Numbered from the stretch's first letter, positions 1-8,333 are shown. The stretch is 64,000 nt of DNA from an uncultured Campylobacter sp. (GCF_938041645.1 NZ_CALIST010000037.1:1-64000); one strand, 5' to 3'. Made by a program: numbers and translations. Notes: generated from the sequence alone by a model not told the origin.

Positions 1-318
1 GATAAAATCTGAGCTATTAGTTATTGTTTCATATGAAACATTGGTAGAATTCCTAGCTGCAATTTCATAGCTAATCGGAGAGTATGAAAGCTCATAAAGC
101 GCCGATATCTCACAGTTTGCAGCCGATCTGCTTTCATAAATTTTTAGAATTTTACCTTCTTTATATAGCCCTGCAGAACCCACGAAAATGATTTCACTCG
201 GCAAGCTTTGCCTATTTTCGCATAAAAATTTAGTCAAATTTATACTCATATCCATTAGCCCTACGCCCATAGGCAGGGCAAAATCAAAAATTTCATTTCG
301 TCCGGCAGAGATTATCAT
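1..318 (-). CDS. Purine-nucleoside phosphorylase-like protein, N-terminal part (runs off the window)
   Basis: An open frame of exactly 106 codons runs from an ATG at 318 down to base 1 with no stop. It begins MIISAGRNEIFDFALPMGVG and contains FVGSAGLY, which resembles the glycine-rich phosphate/nucleoside-binding strand of the phosphorylase superfamily (PNP/MTAN), followed by ESRSAANCE and YSPISYE. This matches my memory of short Campylobacterota proteins annotated as purine-nucleoside phosphorylase. The C-terminal half lies outside the window, so substrate and length cannot be judged. The ribosome-binding site is weak. The plus-strand frame over the same bases is a shadow. Confidence 0.6.
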   Translation of the reverse strand, partial: MIISAGRNEIFDFALPMGVGLMDMSINLTKFLCENRQSLPSEIIFVGSAGLYKEGKILKIYESRSAANCEISALYELSYSPISYEIAARNSTNVSYETITNSSDFI

Positions 319-671
319 TTACGCATTCACGCTTTCATTATTTTTCACTAATCATAGCAAAATGACGATAAATTTAAGGCTAAATTTTGAAATTCTTTCG
401 TCGTAAAGTATCGGGTGAAATTAAAATCAATTTAAGCAAATATCTATGAGAGCTGTACTCTTACCTTTCATAATGGTAGCAGTGCAGGTGGCGGGTAGAA
501 GATGTAAAAGTATCATAAAAAAGTTTATGATTTAGCTAAAACGAATAAATTTTATCTAAGCAAAAACGATGCTTGCAAAAAACTTGCAAGATAATAAAGG
601 CTGAAATAAAATTAATTATTTGGTCGCTTTGGCGGCTAAGTTTCAACCCTGCGGTATAAATCTGACCAAAT
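319..671. other. Gene-free stretch with a possible decayed ORF
   Basis: There is no intact gene. It is AT-rich compared with its surroundings. The only coding-like signal is the broken plus-strand reading listed separately at 430–594. The right part separates the 3' end of hisF from that remnant. Confidence 0.5.
430..594 (+). pseudogene. Possible remnant of a Sel1-like (Hcp-type) repeat protein
   Basis: Reading from base 436 gives YESCTLTFHNGSSAGGG and then stops. After two further stops the same frame gives YHKKVYDLAKTNKFY and NDACKKLAR and stops at 594. The spacing of Cys, Gly-Ser-Ala-Gly-Gly and a later Ala-Cys recalls Sel1-like repeats of the cysteine-rich Hcp/Sel1 secreted proteins common in Campylobacter and Helicobacter. 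There is no start codon and there are internal stops, so at best this is a decayed fragment. Chance similarity is a real alternative. Confidence 0.2.
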
Positions 672-1592
672 TTACAGTCTCACTTCGATGCCTTGCTCCT
701 GCAGATATGCTTTTAGCGCCTTGATTTCGATCTCTCTAAAGTGAAAAATCGATGCCGCCAGGCATGCGTCCGCGCCTGCTAAAAATGCGTCCTTAAAATG
801 CTCTATTTTACCCGCACCGCCGCTTGCGATGACGGGGATGTCGAGCGCGCTAAAAATCCGCGTCAAATTTAGCTCAAAGCCGTTTTTAACGCCGTCGCAG
901 TCCATCGATGTGAGTAAAATTTCGCCCGCACCGCGCTCCTCCACCTCTTTTGCCCAAGCAAGCGCGTCTCTGCCGGTATCCAGCCTACCGCCGTTTATAA
1001 ACACACTATAGCCGCAAGGTTCGCCGTTTTTAGTTAAAATTTCATCCTGCGAGCCGCGTGAGATCTCTCCAAAATTCCGTGCCTCATTGCGTAAATTCGC
1101 ATCCGAATTCCGTGCGCCGTCGTACAAACTCTCGCTCAAATTCCTTGCCGCACCATATAAATTGCCGCGCGAAATTTCATTCGAATTTCGTTTTGCGTCG
1201 ATCGCTACCACGACGCACTGCGAGCCGAATTTATTCGCCGCTTTGTCTATTAAATTCGGATTTTTTATCGCGGCGGAGTTGAGGCTTATTTTGTCACAGC
1301 CGACGTTTAGTAGGCGCGAGATATCATCGATCGTGCGGATCCCACCGCCCACGGTCAGCGGGATAAAAAGCTCGCGCGCGACACGCTCTACGACGTCTAC
1401 GATCGTATCGCACCCCAGATGCGACGCCGTGATATCGAGGAAGCACAGCTCGTCCGCACCCTCCTCGTTGTAGCGTTTGGCGACCTGCACCGGATCGCCC
1501 GCATCCACGAGATCTACGAAATTTACGCCCTTTACGACGCGTCCGTCTTTGACGTCGAGGCACGGGATGATCCGCTTTGCAAACTTGTTCAC
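672..1592 (-). CDS. hisF: Imidazole glycerol phosphate synthase cyclase subunit HisF, with internal insertion
   Basis: HisF is the cyclase half of IGP synthase; with HisH it converts PRFAR plus ammonia to imidazole glycerol phosphate and AICAR in histidine synthesis. The (βα)8 barrel signatures are clear: RIIPCLDVKDGRVVKG with the first catalytic Asp, LTVGGGIR, CVVVAIDAK with the second catalytic Asp, INGGRLDTG and IASGGAGK. I place the start at the GTG at 1592 (VNKFAKRIIPC), which has GAAGGAAGG upstream; an in-frame ATG 13 codons earlier has no such site. The product is 306 residues against about 250 usually. The excess is a block of about 55 residues between VVAIDAK and GYSVFING, holding three 11-residue units ending in Ala-Arg-Asn. 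The block lies in a loop after the fifth strand, and flanking motifs are intact, so the enzyme may still work. Confidence 0.93.
   Translation of the reverse strand: MNKFAKRIIPCLDVKDGRVVKGVNFVDLVDAGDPVQVAKRYNEEGADELCFLDITASHLGCDTIVDVVERVARELFIPLTVGGGIRTIDDISRLLNVGCDKISLNSAAIKNPNLIDKAANKFGSQCVVVAIDAKRNSNEISRGNLYGAARNLSESLYDGARNSDANLRNEARNFGEISRGSQDEILTKNGEPCGYSVFINGGRLDTGRDALAWAKEVEERGAGEILLTSMDCDGVKNGFELNLTRIFSALDIPVIASGGAGKIEHFKDAFLAGADACLAASIFHFREIEIKALKAYLQEQGIEVRL
1074..1172 (-). repeat. Three degenerate 33-nt tandem repeats inside hisF
   Basis: Units at 1140–1172, 1107–1139 and 1074–1106 each begin on the plus strand with ATTCC(G/T)TGC and encode 11 residues ending in ARN. Each unit boundary carries an AAATTC or GAATTC hexamer. 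The reading frame is kept, as expected for a 33-nt unit. Confidence 0.8.
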
Positions 1593-1642
1593 GGCGACCT
1601 TCCTTCGGTTAAATTTTATAATTTTAGCCAAATTTTACTTAA

Positions 1643-1648
1643 TATAAT
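1643..1648 (+). promoter_or_regulatory. Likely σ70 −10 box for ksgA–rnj
   Basis: A perfect TATAAT in an AT-rich stretch lies 35 bases before the ksgA start. Campylobacter vegetative promoters rely mainly on the −10 box plus upstream T-rich periodicity, which fits here. It sits in the hisF/ksgA divergent gap. Confidence 0.5.
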
Positions 1649-1682
1649 GACTTTATAAGTAAAATTTGGATAAACTCTCGCG

Positions 1683-2543
1683 ATGATTAGGGCGAAAAAA
1701 GAGTTCGGGCAAAATTTTTTAAAAGACGAAGCCGTTTTAAATAAGATCATCCAAGCGATTCCCGAGAATGTACAGAATGTCGTTGAGATCGGGGCTGGCT
1801 TAGGTGATTTAACTCGCAAGCTTTTGGAATTTTACAGATTAAAAAGTTTCGAGATAGATGAAGATTTATATCAAATTTTAAGCGCTAAATTTGCGCAGCA
1901 GATCGCTAGCGGTGAGCTTGAGCTCGTTTTGGGCGATGCTTTGCGGATTTGGCAGCAGCGGGGTCTTGAGCGCGGCGAATATTTTTTAGTCGCAAATTTG
2001 CCCTACTACGTCGCTACAAAGATGATTTTGCAGGCGATCGACGATGAGCTATGCGGCGGATTTTTGGTGATGATCCAAAAGGAGGTCGCTTTAAAATTCT
2101 GCGCTAGAGCAGGGCAGAGCGATTTTAACGCTCTTTCGATCCTGGCCGATCTTGCGGGCGGTTGCGAGCTTCTGTTTGACGTTGAGCCTGGCTGCTTCGA
2201 GCCTGCGCCAAAGGTGACCTCATCGGTGATTAGGCTTGTAAAGGGCAAAAATTTCAAGCCCGGTGCCGAGGAAAGCGCGGAGAGTTTCGGCGCAAAAAGT
2301 TGCGCCCGTTTCCAAAGTCTCGATGAATACGAGAAATTTAAAAGCTTTTTGCGCGTATCTTTCAGTGCGCCGCGAAAGACGCTTATTAAAAATTTAAGCG
2401 CAAAATTTGATAGAGGCTTAGCCGAAGAGATCTTTTTAAATTTGAAAATTCCGTCCGCGGTTCGGGCGCACGAGTTAAATTCCACCCTTTTTTTAGAAAT
2501 TTTTAAAAATTTAAAGGCAAAAGATGGAAGAAAACAGAAATGA
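1683..2543 (+). CDS. ksgA: 16S rRNA dimethyladenosine transferase KsgA (RsmA)
   Basis: KsgA dimethylates two adjacent adenines near the 3' end of 16S rRNA using SAM, a late check in 30S assembly. At 286 residues it is close to the usual size. Seen: KKEFGQNFLKD at the N-terminus, the SAM-binding VEIGAGLGDLT (motif I), LVLGDAL, and the catalytic NLPYY motif (motif IV). A slightly expanded segment precedes the C-terminal helical domain (LRVSFSAPRKTL). Its last 20 bases overlap the start of rnj. The ksgA–rnj order is also found in C. jejuni, suggesting one rRNA/RNA-processing operon. Confidence 0.95.
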   Translation: MIRAKKEFGQNFLKDEAVLNKIIQAIPENVQNVVEIGAGLGDLTRKLLEFYRLKSFEIDEDLYQILSAKFAQQIASGELELVLGDALRIWQQRGLERGEYFLVANLPYYVATKMILQAIDDELCGGFLVMIQKEVALKFCARAGQSDFNALSILADLAGGCELLFDVEPGCFEPAPKVTSSVIRLVKGKNFKPGAEESAESFGAKSCARFQSLDEYEKFKSFLRVSFSAPRKTLIKNLSAKFDRGLAEEIFLNLKIPSAVRAHELNSTLFLEIFKNLKAKDGRKQK

Positions 2544-4758
2544 AAACGGCGTCGAACGACTCAAAAAAAGCAATCGCTATAAAAAACGCAAGGAAAATCT
2601 AAAAAAATCTATCGCAAGCGAAGGCTCTGCGGGCGATGTGGAATTCGGCGGCGAGCATGAAAACGGCCCCCGCAAAAATAAAGGCGCGAAAAACGCGCAA
2701 AATTCCGCTCGTTCAAAGGGTTCAAAAAACGGCTCCCGCAACGGATCGAATTCTGTGGGTGGCGCGTCAAATGGCGGTTTAAATGCTACGCATTCAAACG
2801 GCGCGAGCGGTGCGCATTTCGGCGGTGCATATCCAAAAAGCAACGAAAACGGCGCGGGCGGCGCAAATTTAAACGGTGCCGCAAAACCGGGCGGCAATAA
2901 CGCAAAAGGCGCAAATTCTAACGCCTCGGACGATACGAACTATTCGGACTCGCAGAAAAGGAAAAAGCACAAAAAGCGCTCAAATATGCCAAAAAGTCTT
3001 ACTGGCAACGAGCCGTGGCAAAAGGCGATGGACGATGCGATCGCGCAAAACAAGCTGATCCACGAGGAGCGCCTGCACCCGCTTAAAGACGCTAATCGCA
3101 GCGATGAGACGGTGCGTATCACGCCGCTTGGCGGACTGGGCGAGATCGGCGCGAATATGACCGTTTTTGAGACCAATACGAGTGCGATCATCGTCGATGT
3201 GGGCATGAGCTTTCCGGAGGAGAGTATGCTTGGCGTGGACATTTTAATCCCCGACTTCGATTATGTTCGCAAGATAAAAAACAAGATCAAAGGCATCATT
3301 ATCACCCACGCGCATGAGGATCATATCGGCGCGATGCCATATTTTTTCAAAGAATTTCAATTCCCGATCTACGCTACACCGCTTCCTTTAGGGATGATAA
3401 GCAATAAATTTGAAGAGCATGGCCTAAAAGCCGAGCGTAGCTACTTCCGCCCCGTGCAGAAGCGCCAGCTTTATCAGATCGGTGATTTTGAGGTCGAGTT
3501 TATCCACATAACGCACTCGATTATCGATGCAAGCGCGCTTGCGATCACGACGAAGGCGGGCACAATCATCCATACGGGCGATTTTAAGATCGATCACACG
3601 CCGATTGACGGCTATCCGACCGATCTGAACCGCCTGGCGTATTACGGCGATCGCGGAGTTATGCTTTTGATGAGCGATAGCACAAACTCGCACAAAGAGG
3701 GAATCACAAAGTCTGAAAGCTCGGTAGGAAAGACCTTTGATACGATATTTTCAAGCTGTAAGGGGCGCGTGATAATGAGCACCTTCAGCTCAAACATCCA
3801 CCGCGTCTATCAGGCTATAGAGCGCGGCGTAAAATACGGCCGCAAGGTCTGCGTCATCGGACGAAGCATGGAGCGAAATTTATTTACCGCGATGGAGCTC
3901 GGCTATGTAAATTTAGACAAAAAAATCTTCGTCGACGCCGATCAGGTCTCCAAATACCCTGATAATGAGGTTTTGATCGTAACTACTGGCTCGCAGGGAG
4001 AGACGATGAGCGCGCTGTACCGCATGGCGACGGACGAGCACAAATACATTAAGATCAAATCCACCGATCAGGTAATCATCAGCGCCAAGGCGATCCCCGG
4101 CAACGAAAGCAGCGTCTCGACCGTGCTTAATTACCTGCTAAAAAGCGGCGCGAAGGTCGCGTATCAGGACTTCAGCGAGATACACGTAAGCGGGCACGCC
4201 TCGATCGAGGAGCAAAAGCTCATGCTGCGCCTGATAAAGCCGAAATTTTTCTTACCCGTGCACGGCGAGTACAACCATATCGTAAAACACAAAGAGACTG
4301 CGATGGAGTGCGGCATCGAGGAGAAAAATATCTATTTGATGAACGACGGCGATCAGATGGAGGTTTGCGAAAAATACCTAAAGCGCGTCAAGACCGTCAA
4401 GACGGGCAAAGTCTTTATCGACAATCAGATCAACAAGCAGATCTCCGACGAGATCGTCAAACACCGCCAAAATTTAGCCGATGCGGGCGTCGCGGTCATC
4501 ATCGCGCAGATCGACAAAAACGAAAAGAGGCTCATTCAGACGCGCGTCATCACCTACGGGCTCGTCGCCGATAATCAAACGGCGCACTTTACCAAGGAGA
4601 TGCAGGGCATCATCGAGCAGTTTTTAGCAAATTTAAAAGATGAAATTTTGCTCGATCACTGGGCGCTGGAGGGCAAGATTCGCCAGGCTGTGCGAAAGCA
4701 TATCTTTAGAAAGATCAAAAAATATCCGACCATCGTGCCGGTGATTTATTTGATGTAG
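2524..4758 (+). CDS. rnj: Ribonuclease J with long Asn/Gly-rich N-terminal extension
   Basis: RNase J is a metallo-β-lactamase/β-CASP nuclease with 5' exo- and endonuclease activity; in Campylobacterota it is a main mRNA-decay enzyme. Catalytic signatures: HAHEDH at residues 262–267, HTGDFK, and the β-CASP segment SDSTNS…STFSSNIHRV. The C-terminal domain is complete (FRKIKKYPTIVPVIYLM). Residues 1 to about 165 are a low-complexity region rich in Asn, Gly, Ala and Lys that is not part of the catalytic fold. A shorter basic N-terminal extension is known in H. pylori RNase J, where it joins the RhpA helicase complex; here it is longer. The start overlaps ksgA by 20 bases, so the pair is probably translationally coupled. 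Confidence 0.93.
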   Translation: MEENRNENGVERLKKSNRYKKRKENLKKSIASEGSAGDVEFGGEHENGPRKNKGAKNAQNSARSKGSKNGSRNGSNSVGGASNGGLNATHSNGASGAHFGGAYPKSNENGAGGANLNGAAKPGGNNAKGANSNASDDTNYSDSQKRKKHKKRSNMPKSLTGNEPWQKAMDDAIAQNKLIHEERLHPLKDANRSDETVRITPLGGLGEIGANMTVFETNTSAIIVDVGMSFPEESMLGVDILIPDFDYVRKIKNKIKGIIITHAHEDHIGAMPYFFKEFQFPIYATPLPLGMISNKFEEHGLKAERSYFRPVQKRQLYQIGDFEVEFIHITHSIIDASALAITTKAGTIIHTGDFKIDHTPIDGYPTDLNRLAYYGDRGVMLLMSDSTNSHKEGITKSESSVGKTFDTIFSSCKGRVIMSTFSSNIHRVYQAIERGVKYGRKVCVIGRSMERNLFTAMELGYVNLDKKIFVDADQVSKYPDNEVLIVTTGSQGETMSALYRMATDEHKYIKIKSTDQVIISAKAIPGNESSVSTVLNYLLKSGAKVAYQDFSEIHVSGHASIEEQKLMLRLIKPKFFLPVHGEYNHIVKHKETAMECGIEEKNIYLMNDGDQMEVCEKYLKRVKTVKTGKVFIDNQINKQISDEIVKHRQNLADAGVAVIIAQIDKNEKRLIQTRVITYGLVADNQTAHFTKEMQGIIEQFLANLKDEILLDHWALEGKIRQAVRKHIFRKIKKYPTIVPVIYLM

Positions 4759-5135
4759 GCGCGGCTAAATTTAGTGAGCAGGGGCGACTTTGATCTGCGA
4801 CAGGCAAGTGAAATTTTAATGGCGCCGGTTAGCGTTCGGGCGTGAAATTTTGCGACGTAAGTGGGCTTTGCAGCGTTGGAATTTCAAGGCGGCATTAGCA
4901 GGTCTTGCAGCGCGAAATTTTAAAGCGGCGAATAAAATTCAAGCGTAAAATTTTGGCGTAAGGCAAAATTTAAAGAATGCCTAGGAAGCCTGCGGCAAGC
5001 GGGCAGAGCGGCGCAGAATTTCGCGGATTAAAATTCTATGGCGCAAATTTCAAAGGCGCGAAATTTCAGCTAGCGTAAATTTAGGCGTGGCGCAAAGAGG
5101 CGTAAAATGAAAGCAAATTTTAAAAAGAAGGTTTA
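4759..5135. other. Gene-free stretch saturated with RAATTY hexamers
   Basis: I count 14 RAATTY sites (mostly AAATTT, some AAATTC and GAATTT) in 377 bases, about one every 27, against roughly one per kilobase expected in random sequence. No ORF, RNA or clear promoter is visible. The last bases hold the ribosome-binding site AAGAAGG of kdsD. Confidence 0.7.
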
Positions 5136-6098
5136 ATGAGTGAAATTTTAGATACGGCACGAGAGGTACTGAGGCTCGAAGGAGCGGAGCTTTTGCGGCA
5201 TGCGGATCTTATCGGCGACGAAATTGAGCGAGCCGTAAACTTGATCCTTGCTTGCAAAGGCAAAGTAATCGTCACTGGCGTGGGTAAGAGCGGTCACATA
5301 GGCGTTAAGATCGCCGCGACGCTTGCTAGCACCGGCACGCCGTCGTTTTTCGTCCACCCTACCGAGGCGCTGCACGGCGATCTGGGTATGATCGGCAAGG
5401 ACGATATGGTGCTTGCGATCAGCTTTAGCGGCGAGAGCGAGGAGCTGGTTAGAATTCTGCCTCACCTCAAACGCTTCGGCGTGAAGATCATCGCGATGGC
5501 GCGCGATAAAAACAGCTCGCTCGGCAAAGTTTGTGATGAGTTCATAAGCCTTGGTATCGTCAAAGAGGCCTGCCCGCTCGGCGCCGCGCCTACGGTTTCT
5601 ACGACGCTAACGCTCGGTTTGGGCGACGCGTTAGCGATCTGTTTGATGAGGCAGCGCAGATTCGGCAAGGAGGATTTTGCAAATTTTCACCCAGGTGGCA
5701 GCCTCGGCAAGCGACTCTTCGTCAAAGTAAAAGACGTAATGCAAAGCAAAAATTTGCCAGTTGCAAAGCGTAACGCCAGCTTAAAACAAGCTATCGACGT
5801 TATGACGCACGGAAAGCTCGGCACCGTTTTGTTAGTGGACGAAAAAGGCGCGCTCGAGGCGATTTTAAGCGACGGCGATCTGCGCCGCGCTCTGATGCGA
5901 GAGGATTTTGACATCAATGACGGCGCGCTGAAATATGCCACCAAAAATCCTAAAATGCTGGACGATAAAAATATGCTCGCAATAGATGCGCTAAATTTGA
6001 TCGAGCAGTTTAAAATTCAAGTCCTGCCCGTGGTCGAAAACGGCGCGCCCGTGGGGATATTGCATATCCATGATCTAACGAGTCTGGGGCTAAAATAA
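5136..6098 (+). CDS. kdsD: D-arabinose-5-phosphate isomerase (KdsD/KpsF family)
   Basis: This enzyme interconverts ribulose-5-phosphate and arabinose-5-phosphate, the first step to Kdo for lipooligosaccharide or capsule. An N-terminal SIS domain shows VTGVGKSGHIG and SFSGESEE, and the linker has the family HPGGSLGKRL. Two CBS domains follow (VKDVMQ, LSDGDLRR, VLPVVENGAPVG). The length of 320 residues is normal. No Kdo or capsule genes lie beside it, so a housekeeping Kdo role is more likely than a capsule-specific one. Its stop codon overlaps the ATG of rluB. Confidence 0.9.
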   Translation: MSEILDTAREVLRLEGAELLRHADLIGDEIERAVNLILACKGKVIVTGVGKSGHIGVKIAATLASTGTPSFFVHPTEALHGDLGMIGKDDMVLAISFSGESEELVRILPHLKRFGVKIIAMARDKNSSLGKVCDEFISLGIVKEACPLGAAPTVSTTLTLGLGDALAICLMRQRRFGKEDFANFHPGGSLGKRLFVKVKDVMQSKNLPVAKRNASLKQAIDVMTHGKLGTVLLVDEKGALEAILSDGDLRRALMREDFDINDGALKYATKNPKMLDDKNMLAIDALNLIEQFKIQVLPVVENGAPVGILHIHDLTSLGLK

Positions 6099-6868
6099 TG
6101 CAAAAGATGCGTCTGAATAAATTTATCTCTCATAACACCGGCTACTCACGCCGTGAGGCGGACGAGCTGATCAAGCAGGGCAAGGTTAGCATTAACGGTC
6201 GCGTCGTTAGCGATTTTATAGAGGTTAGCGGCGAGGAGAAGATCCGCATAGGCTCGCGCCTCATTAAGCCTAAGACGGAATTTACGATGATCGTTTATAA
6301 CAAACGCAAAGGCGAGTTAGTTACTAAAAAGGACGATCGCGGCAGGCGGACGATTTACGATAGCTTGCCGGAGGGGTTTAGCAGATTTGTTAGCGTGGGG
6401 CGTTTGGATTTTGCAAGCGAGGGGCTTTTGCTGCTGACCGATGCGCCGGCGATCGCTATGGCGCTGATGAACAGCGACATCGAGCGAGAGTACTATCTAA
6501 AGGTAAAAGGCGAGGTGAAGGACGAGGTCGTAACGTCGATCCGCGAGGGTTTTTTTGCTGCAGATGCGAGCAAAGGTGCGCACGCTAAAAGCAAGATCAA
6601 ATCGATGGAATTTAAGCCCTTCTTGGGCTACCGCATAATGCCCAGCAGCGGCGGTTATACGAAAATAAAAGCGATCATTAACGAGGGGCAAAACCGCGAG
6701 CTGCGTAGATTTTTCGGCTATTTTGATCTGGACGTCGTGGAGCTTAAGCGCACGGCGTTCGGTAGAATGACGCTTGGGATGTTAAAACCCGGCAAATGGC
6801 GCTATTTCGATCAGAGCGAATATGAAGATCTGCGCGATTTTTTGAAAGAAAACAAAATCCGCTATTAA
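6098..6868 (+). CDS. rluB: 23S rRNA pseudouridine synthase, RluB/RsuA family
   Basis: An S4 RNA-binding domain opens the protein (RLNKFISHNTGYSRREADEL). The catalytic RsuA/RluB fold follows, with GRLDFASEGLLLLTD holding the catalytic Asp, and NEGQNRELRRFF. The 256-residue length fits the family. An alternative ATG lies three codons in (MRLNKF). Which uridine is modified (23S 2605 or another) cannot be told from sequence alone. It overlaps kdsD by one base and is followed 15 bases later by ybaK, so the three probably form one transcript. Confidence 0.88.
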   Translation: MQKMRLNKFISHNTGYSRREADELIKQGKVSINGRVVSDFIEVSGEEKIRIGSRLIKPKTEFTMIVYNKRKGELVTKKDDRGRRTIYDSLPEGFSRFVSVGRLDFASEGLLLLTDAPAIAMALMNSDIEREYYLKVKGEVKDEVVTSIREGFFAADASKGAHAKSKIKSMEFKPFLGYRIMPSSGGYTKIKAIINEGQNRELRRFFGYFDLDVVELKRTAFGRMTLGMLKPGKWRYFDQSEYEDLRDFLKENKIRY

Positions 6869-6883
6869 ATTTAAGGAGGCGAA

Positions 6884-7357
6884 ATGAGTTCAAAAACAAA
6901 CGCCGCGCGTGTACTGGACGGTCTGAAAATCCCCTACGAGATCAAAGAATACGCGGTGGATCCTTTAAATTTAGACGCGGTACACGTGGCAAATAGCGTG
7001 AGCGAGCCGATCGAGCAGGTTTATAAAACGATAGTTTGCACGGCGGATCACGAATATGTCGTAGCCTGCCTGCAAGGCGATCTAAATCTAGATCTCAAGG
7101 CGCTCGCGCACATCTGCGGCGCGAAACGTTGCGAGCTGATGGATTTGAAGGATTTGCAAAAGGTCACGGGCTACGTCAGGGGCGGCTGCTCGCCGCTTGG
7201 GATGAAAAAGCACTTCCGCACCTTCATCGATGAAAAAGCGCTAACGCAGGAGAAAATTTACGTTAGTGCAGGCGTACGCGGAAAACAGATCGCTCTCGCG
7301 CCGAAGGATCTCGCAGTCGCAACCGAAGCGCAAATTTGCAAAATAACACATGATTAA
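6884..7357 (+). CDS. ybaK: Cys-tRNA(Pro)/Cys-tRNA(Cys) deacylase, YbaK family
   Basis: YbaK hydrolyses mis-charged Cys-tRNA(Pro), acting as a free-standing proofreading domain beside prolyl-tRNA synthetase. The sequence has the family core: YEIKEYAVDP near the N-terminus, VYKTIVC, KRCELMDLKDLQKVTGYVRG, the GGCSPLGMKK signature, and VSAGVRGKQIALAP. The length of 157 residues is normal. An excellent ribosome-binding site (AAGGAGG) stands before the ATG. It is the last gene of the kdsD–rluB–ybaK run. Confidence 0.9.
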   Translation: MSSKTNAARVLDGLKIPYEIKEYAVDPLNLDAVHVANSVSEPIEQVYKTIVCTADHEYVVACLQGDLNLDLKALAHICGAKRCELMDLKDLQKVTGYVRGGCSPLGMKKHFRTFIDEKALTQEKIYVSAGVRGKQIALAPKDLAVATEAQICKITHD

Positions 7358-7717
7358 CGTGGCGTTGCTTTTGCTGCCGCTTGCGTAAGTAACGCCGGCG
7401 GCAAGCTAGCCAAAATTTACGCTGCGAAATTTAGACTTTTAAAATTTGGCGTTGCGCCGTTTATTAAAATAAGCTCCTGCGCGCCGAGAAAATACAAATC
7501 AAATTAGTTTTATAAATTTTATTGTTAAAATTCTAAGTACCGCGCATCGCAAAATATCTCAAACGAGATGACGAGCGCGCGCGGTGCGGAGTAAATCCTT
7601 TAAAGAGCATATTTTTCGCGCGATCTGTTTTGTTTGCTACGAAATTTAGCTTTGCGGCGCTCGCATTATCTGCGATGAAATTTTAAAATTTCATCGCAAA
7701 TTTTCTACGTCTCGCGC
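7358..7717. other. Gap between convergent ybaK and lemA
   Basis: There is no ORF of substance. Just after ybaK, GGCGTT and AACGCC can pair around a 24-nt loop. Near lemA lies the perfect palindrome listed at 7672–7697. RAATTY hexamers are again frequent. Confidence 0.5.
7672..7697. terminator. 26-bp perfect palindrome between convergent genes
   Basis: GCGATGAAATTTT is followed directly by its reverse complement AAAATTTCATCGC. It lies 20 bases beyond the lemA stop. It lacks a clear U-run on the lemA side, so a factor-independent terminator is plausible but not proven; part of the palindrome is just the RAATTY motif. Confidence 0.4.
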
Positions 7718-8281
7718 TTATTTTTTGAAAAGCTCAGAGACGTTTGGGGCTTGCTTTTCTTGCTCGCTGGCGGCGAAAAATTCCGCTTTGGCGAAGTTAA
7801 AAACGTTAGCGATTATGTTAGTAGGAAACATTTCGCAGGCGTTATTATAAACCGTAACGGCGCCGTTATAAGCGCGGCGTGCGGCGCTGATCTGCTCCTC
7901 GCACTCGCCTAACGCGTTTTGTAGCTTGGCAAACGATTCGTTAGCCTTGAGGTTCGGATACGCCTCTACCGCAATGCGGATCTGCCCCAAAAGAGCCGAA
8001 ATTTCGCTATTTAGCTTAAATTTATCCGCGTTAGAAGCCGCGTTGATCGCCTGTGAGCGAAGTTCGCTAACGCGCGTTAGCACGGCGTTTTCGTGGCTCA
8101 TATATTCGCGCGTGGTGCTAACTAAATTTGGGATGAGGTCATAGCGCTTTTTAAGCTGCGTATCGACGGTGGAGGCGATATTTCGTACCTGGTTGCGCTT
8201 AGCGATGAACGAGTTGTAAACGCCCACTAACGCCAGAACTAACAAAACTATGACGACTAATAAAATCAAAGCCGCATTCAT
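7718..8281 (-). CDS. lemA: LemA family membrane-anchored protein
   Basis: LemA proteins have one N-terminal membrane helix and a coiled, mostly helical periplasmic domain. Seen here: a hydrophobic helix at residues 3–23 (LILLVVIVLLVLALVGVYNS), then the family landmarks VDTQLKKRYDLIPNLV, ISALLGQIRIAVEAYPNLKA and AARRAYNGAVTVYNNACEMFP. The length of 187 residues is typical. The ATG has AAGGAGAG upstream. The molecular role of LemA is not settled. A DUF3137 protein, a frequent genomic partner of LemA, is encoded elsewhere in this window at 22932–23972. Confidence 0.93.
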   Translation of the reverse strand: MNAALILLVVIVLLVLALVGVYNSFIAKRNQVRNIASTVDTQLKKRYDLIPNLVSTTREYMSHENAVLTRVSELRSQAINAASNADKFKLNSEISALLGQIRIAVEAYPNLKANESFAKLQNALGECEEQISAARRAYNGAVTVYNNACEMFPTNIIANVFNFAKAEFFAASEQEKQAPNVSELFKK

Positions 8282-8327
8282 TTTCTCTCCTTTTAAAGTA
8301 TTTCAATTAAAAATAAGAATATTTAGC

Positions 8328-8333
8328 TATACT
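8328..8333 (+). promoter_or_regulatory. Likely −10 box for the tRNA gene
   Basis: TATACT in an AT-rich stretch lies 17 bases before the mature 5' end of the tRNA. Confidence 0.45.

Noticed and set aside
188..406. Plus-strand 72-codon frame
   Set aside because: It lies opposite a clear, edge-truncated minus-strand gene (1–318) with phosphorylase-like sequence and has no family features or ribosome-binding site.
1087..1473. Plus-strand frames of up to 128 codons opposite hisF
   Set aside because: Antisense to conserved HisF motifs; kept open by the repeat insertion and GC-rich codon use.
2577..2897. Minus-strand Pro/Ala/Phe-rich 106-codon frame
   Set aside because: Shadow of the Asn/Gly-rich RNase J extension.
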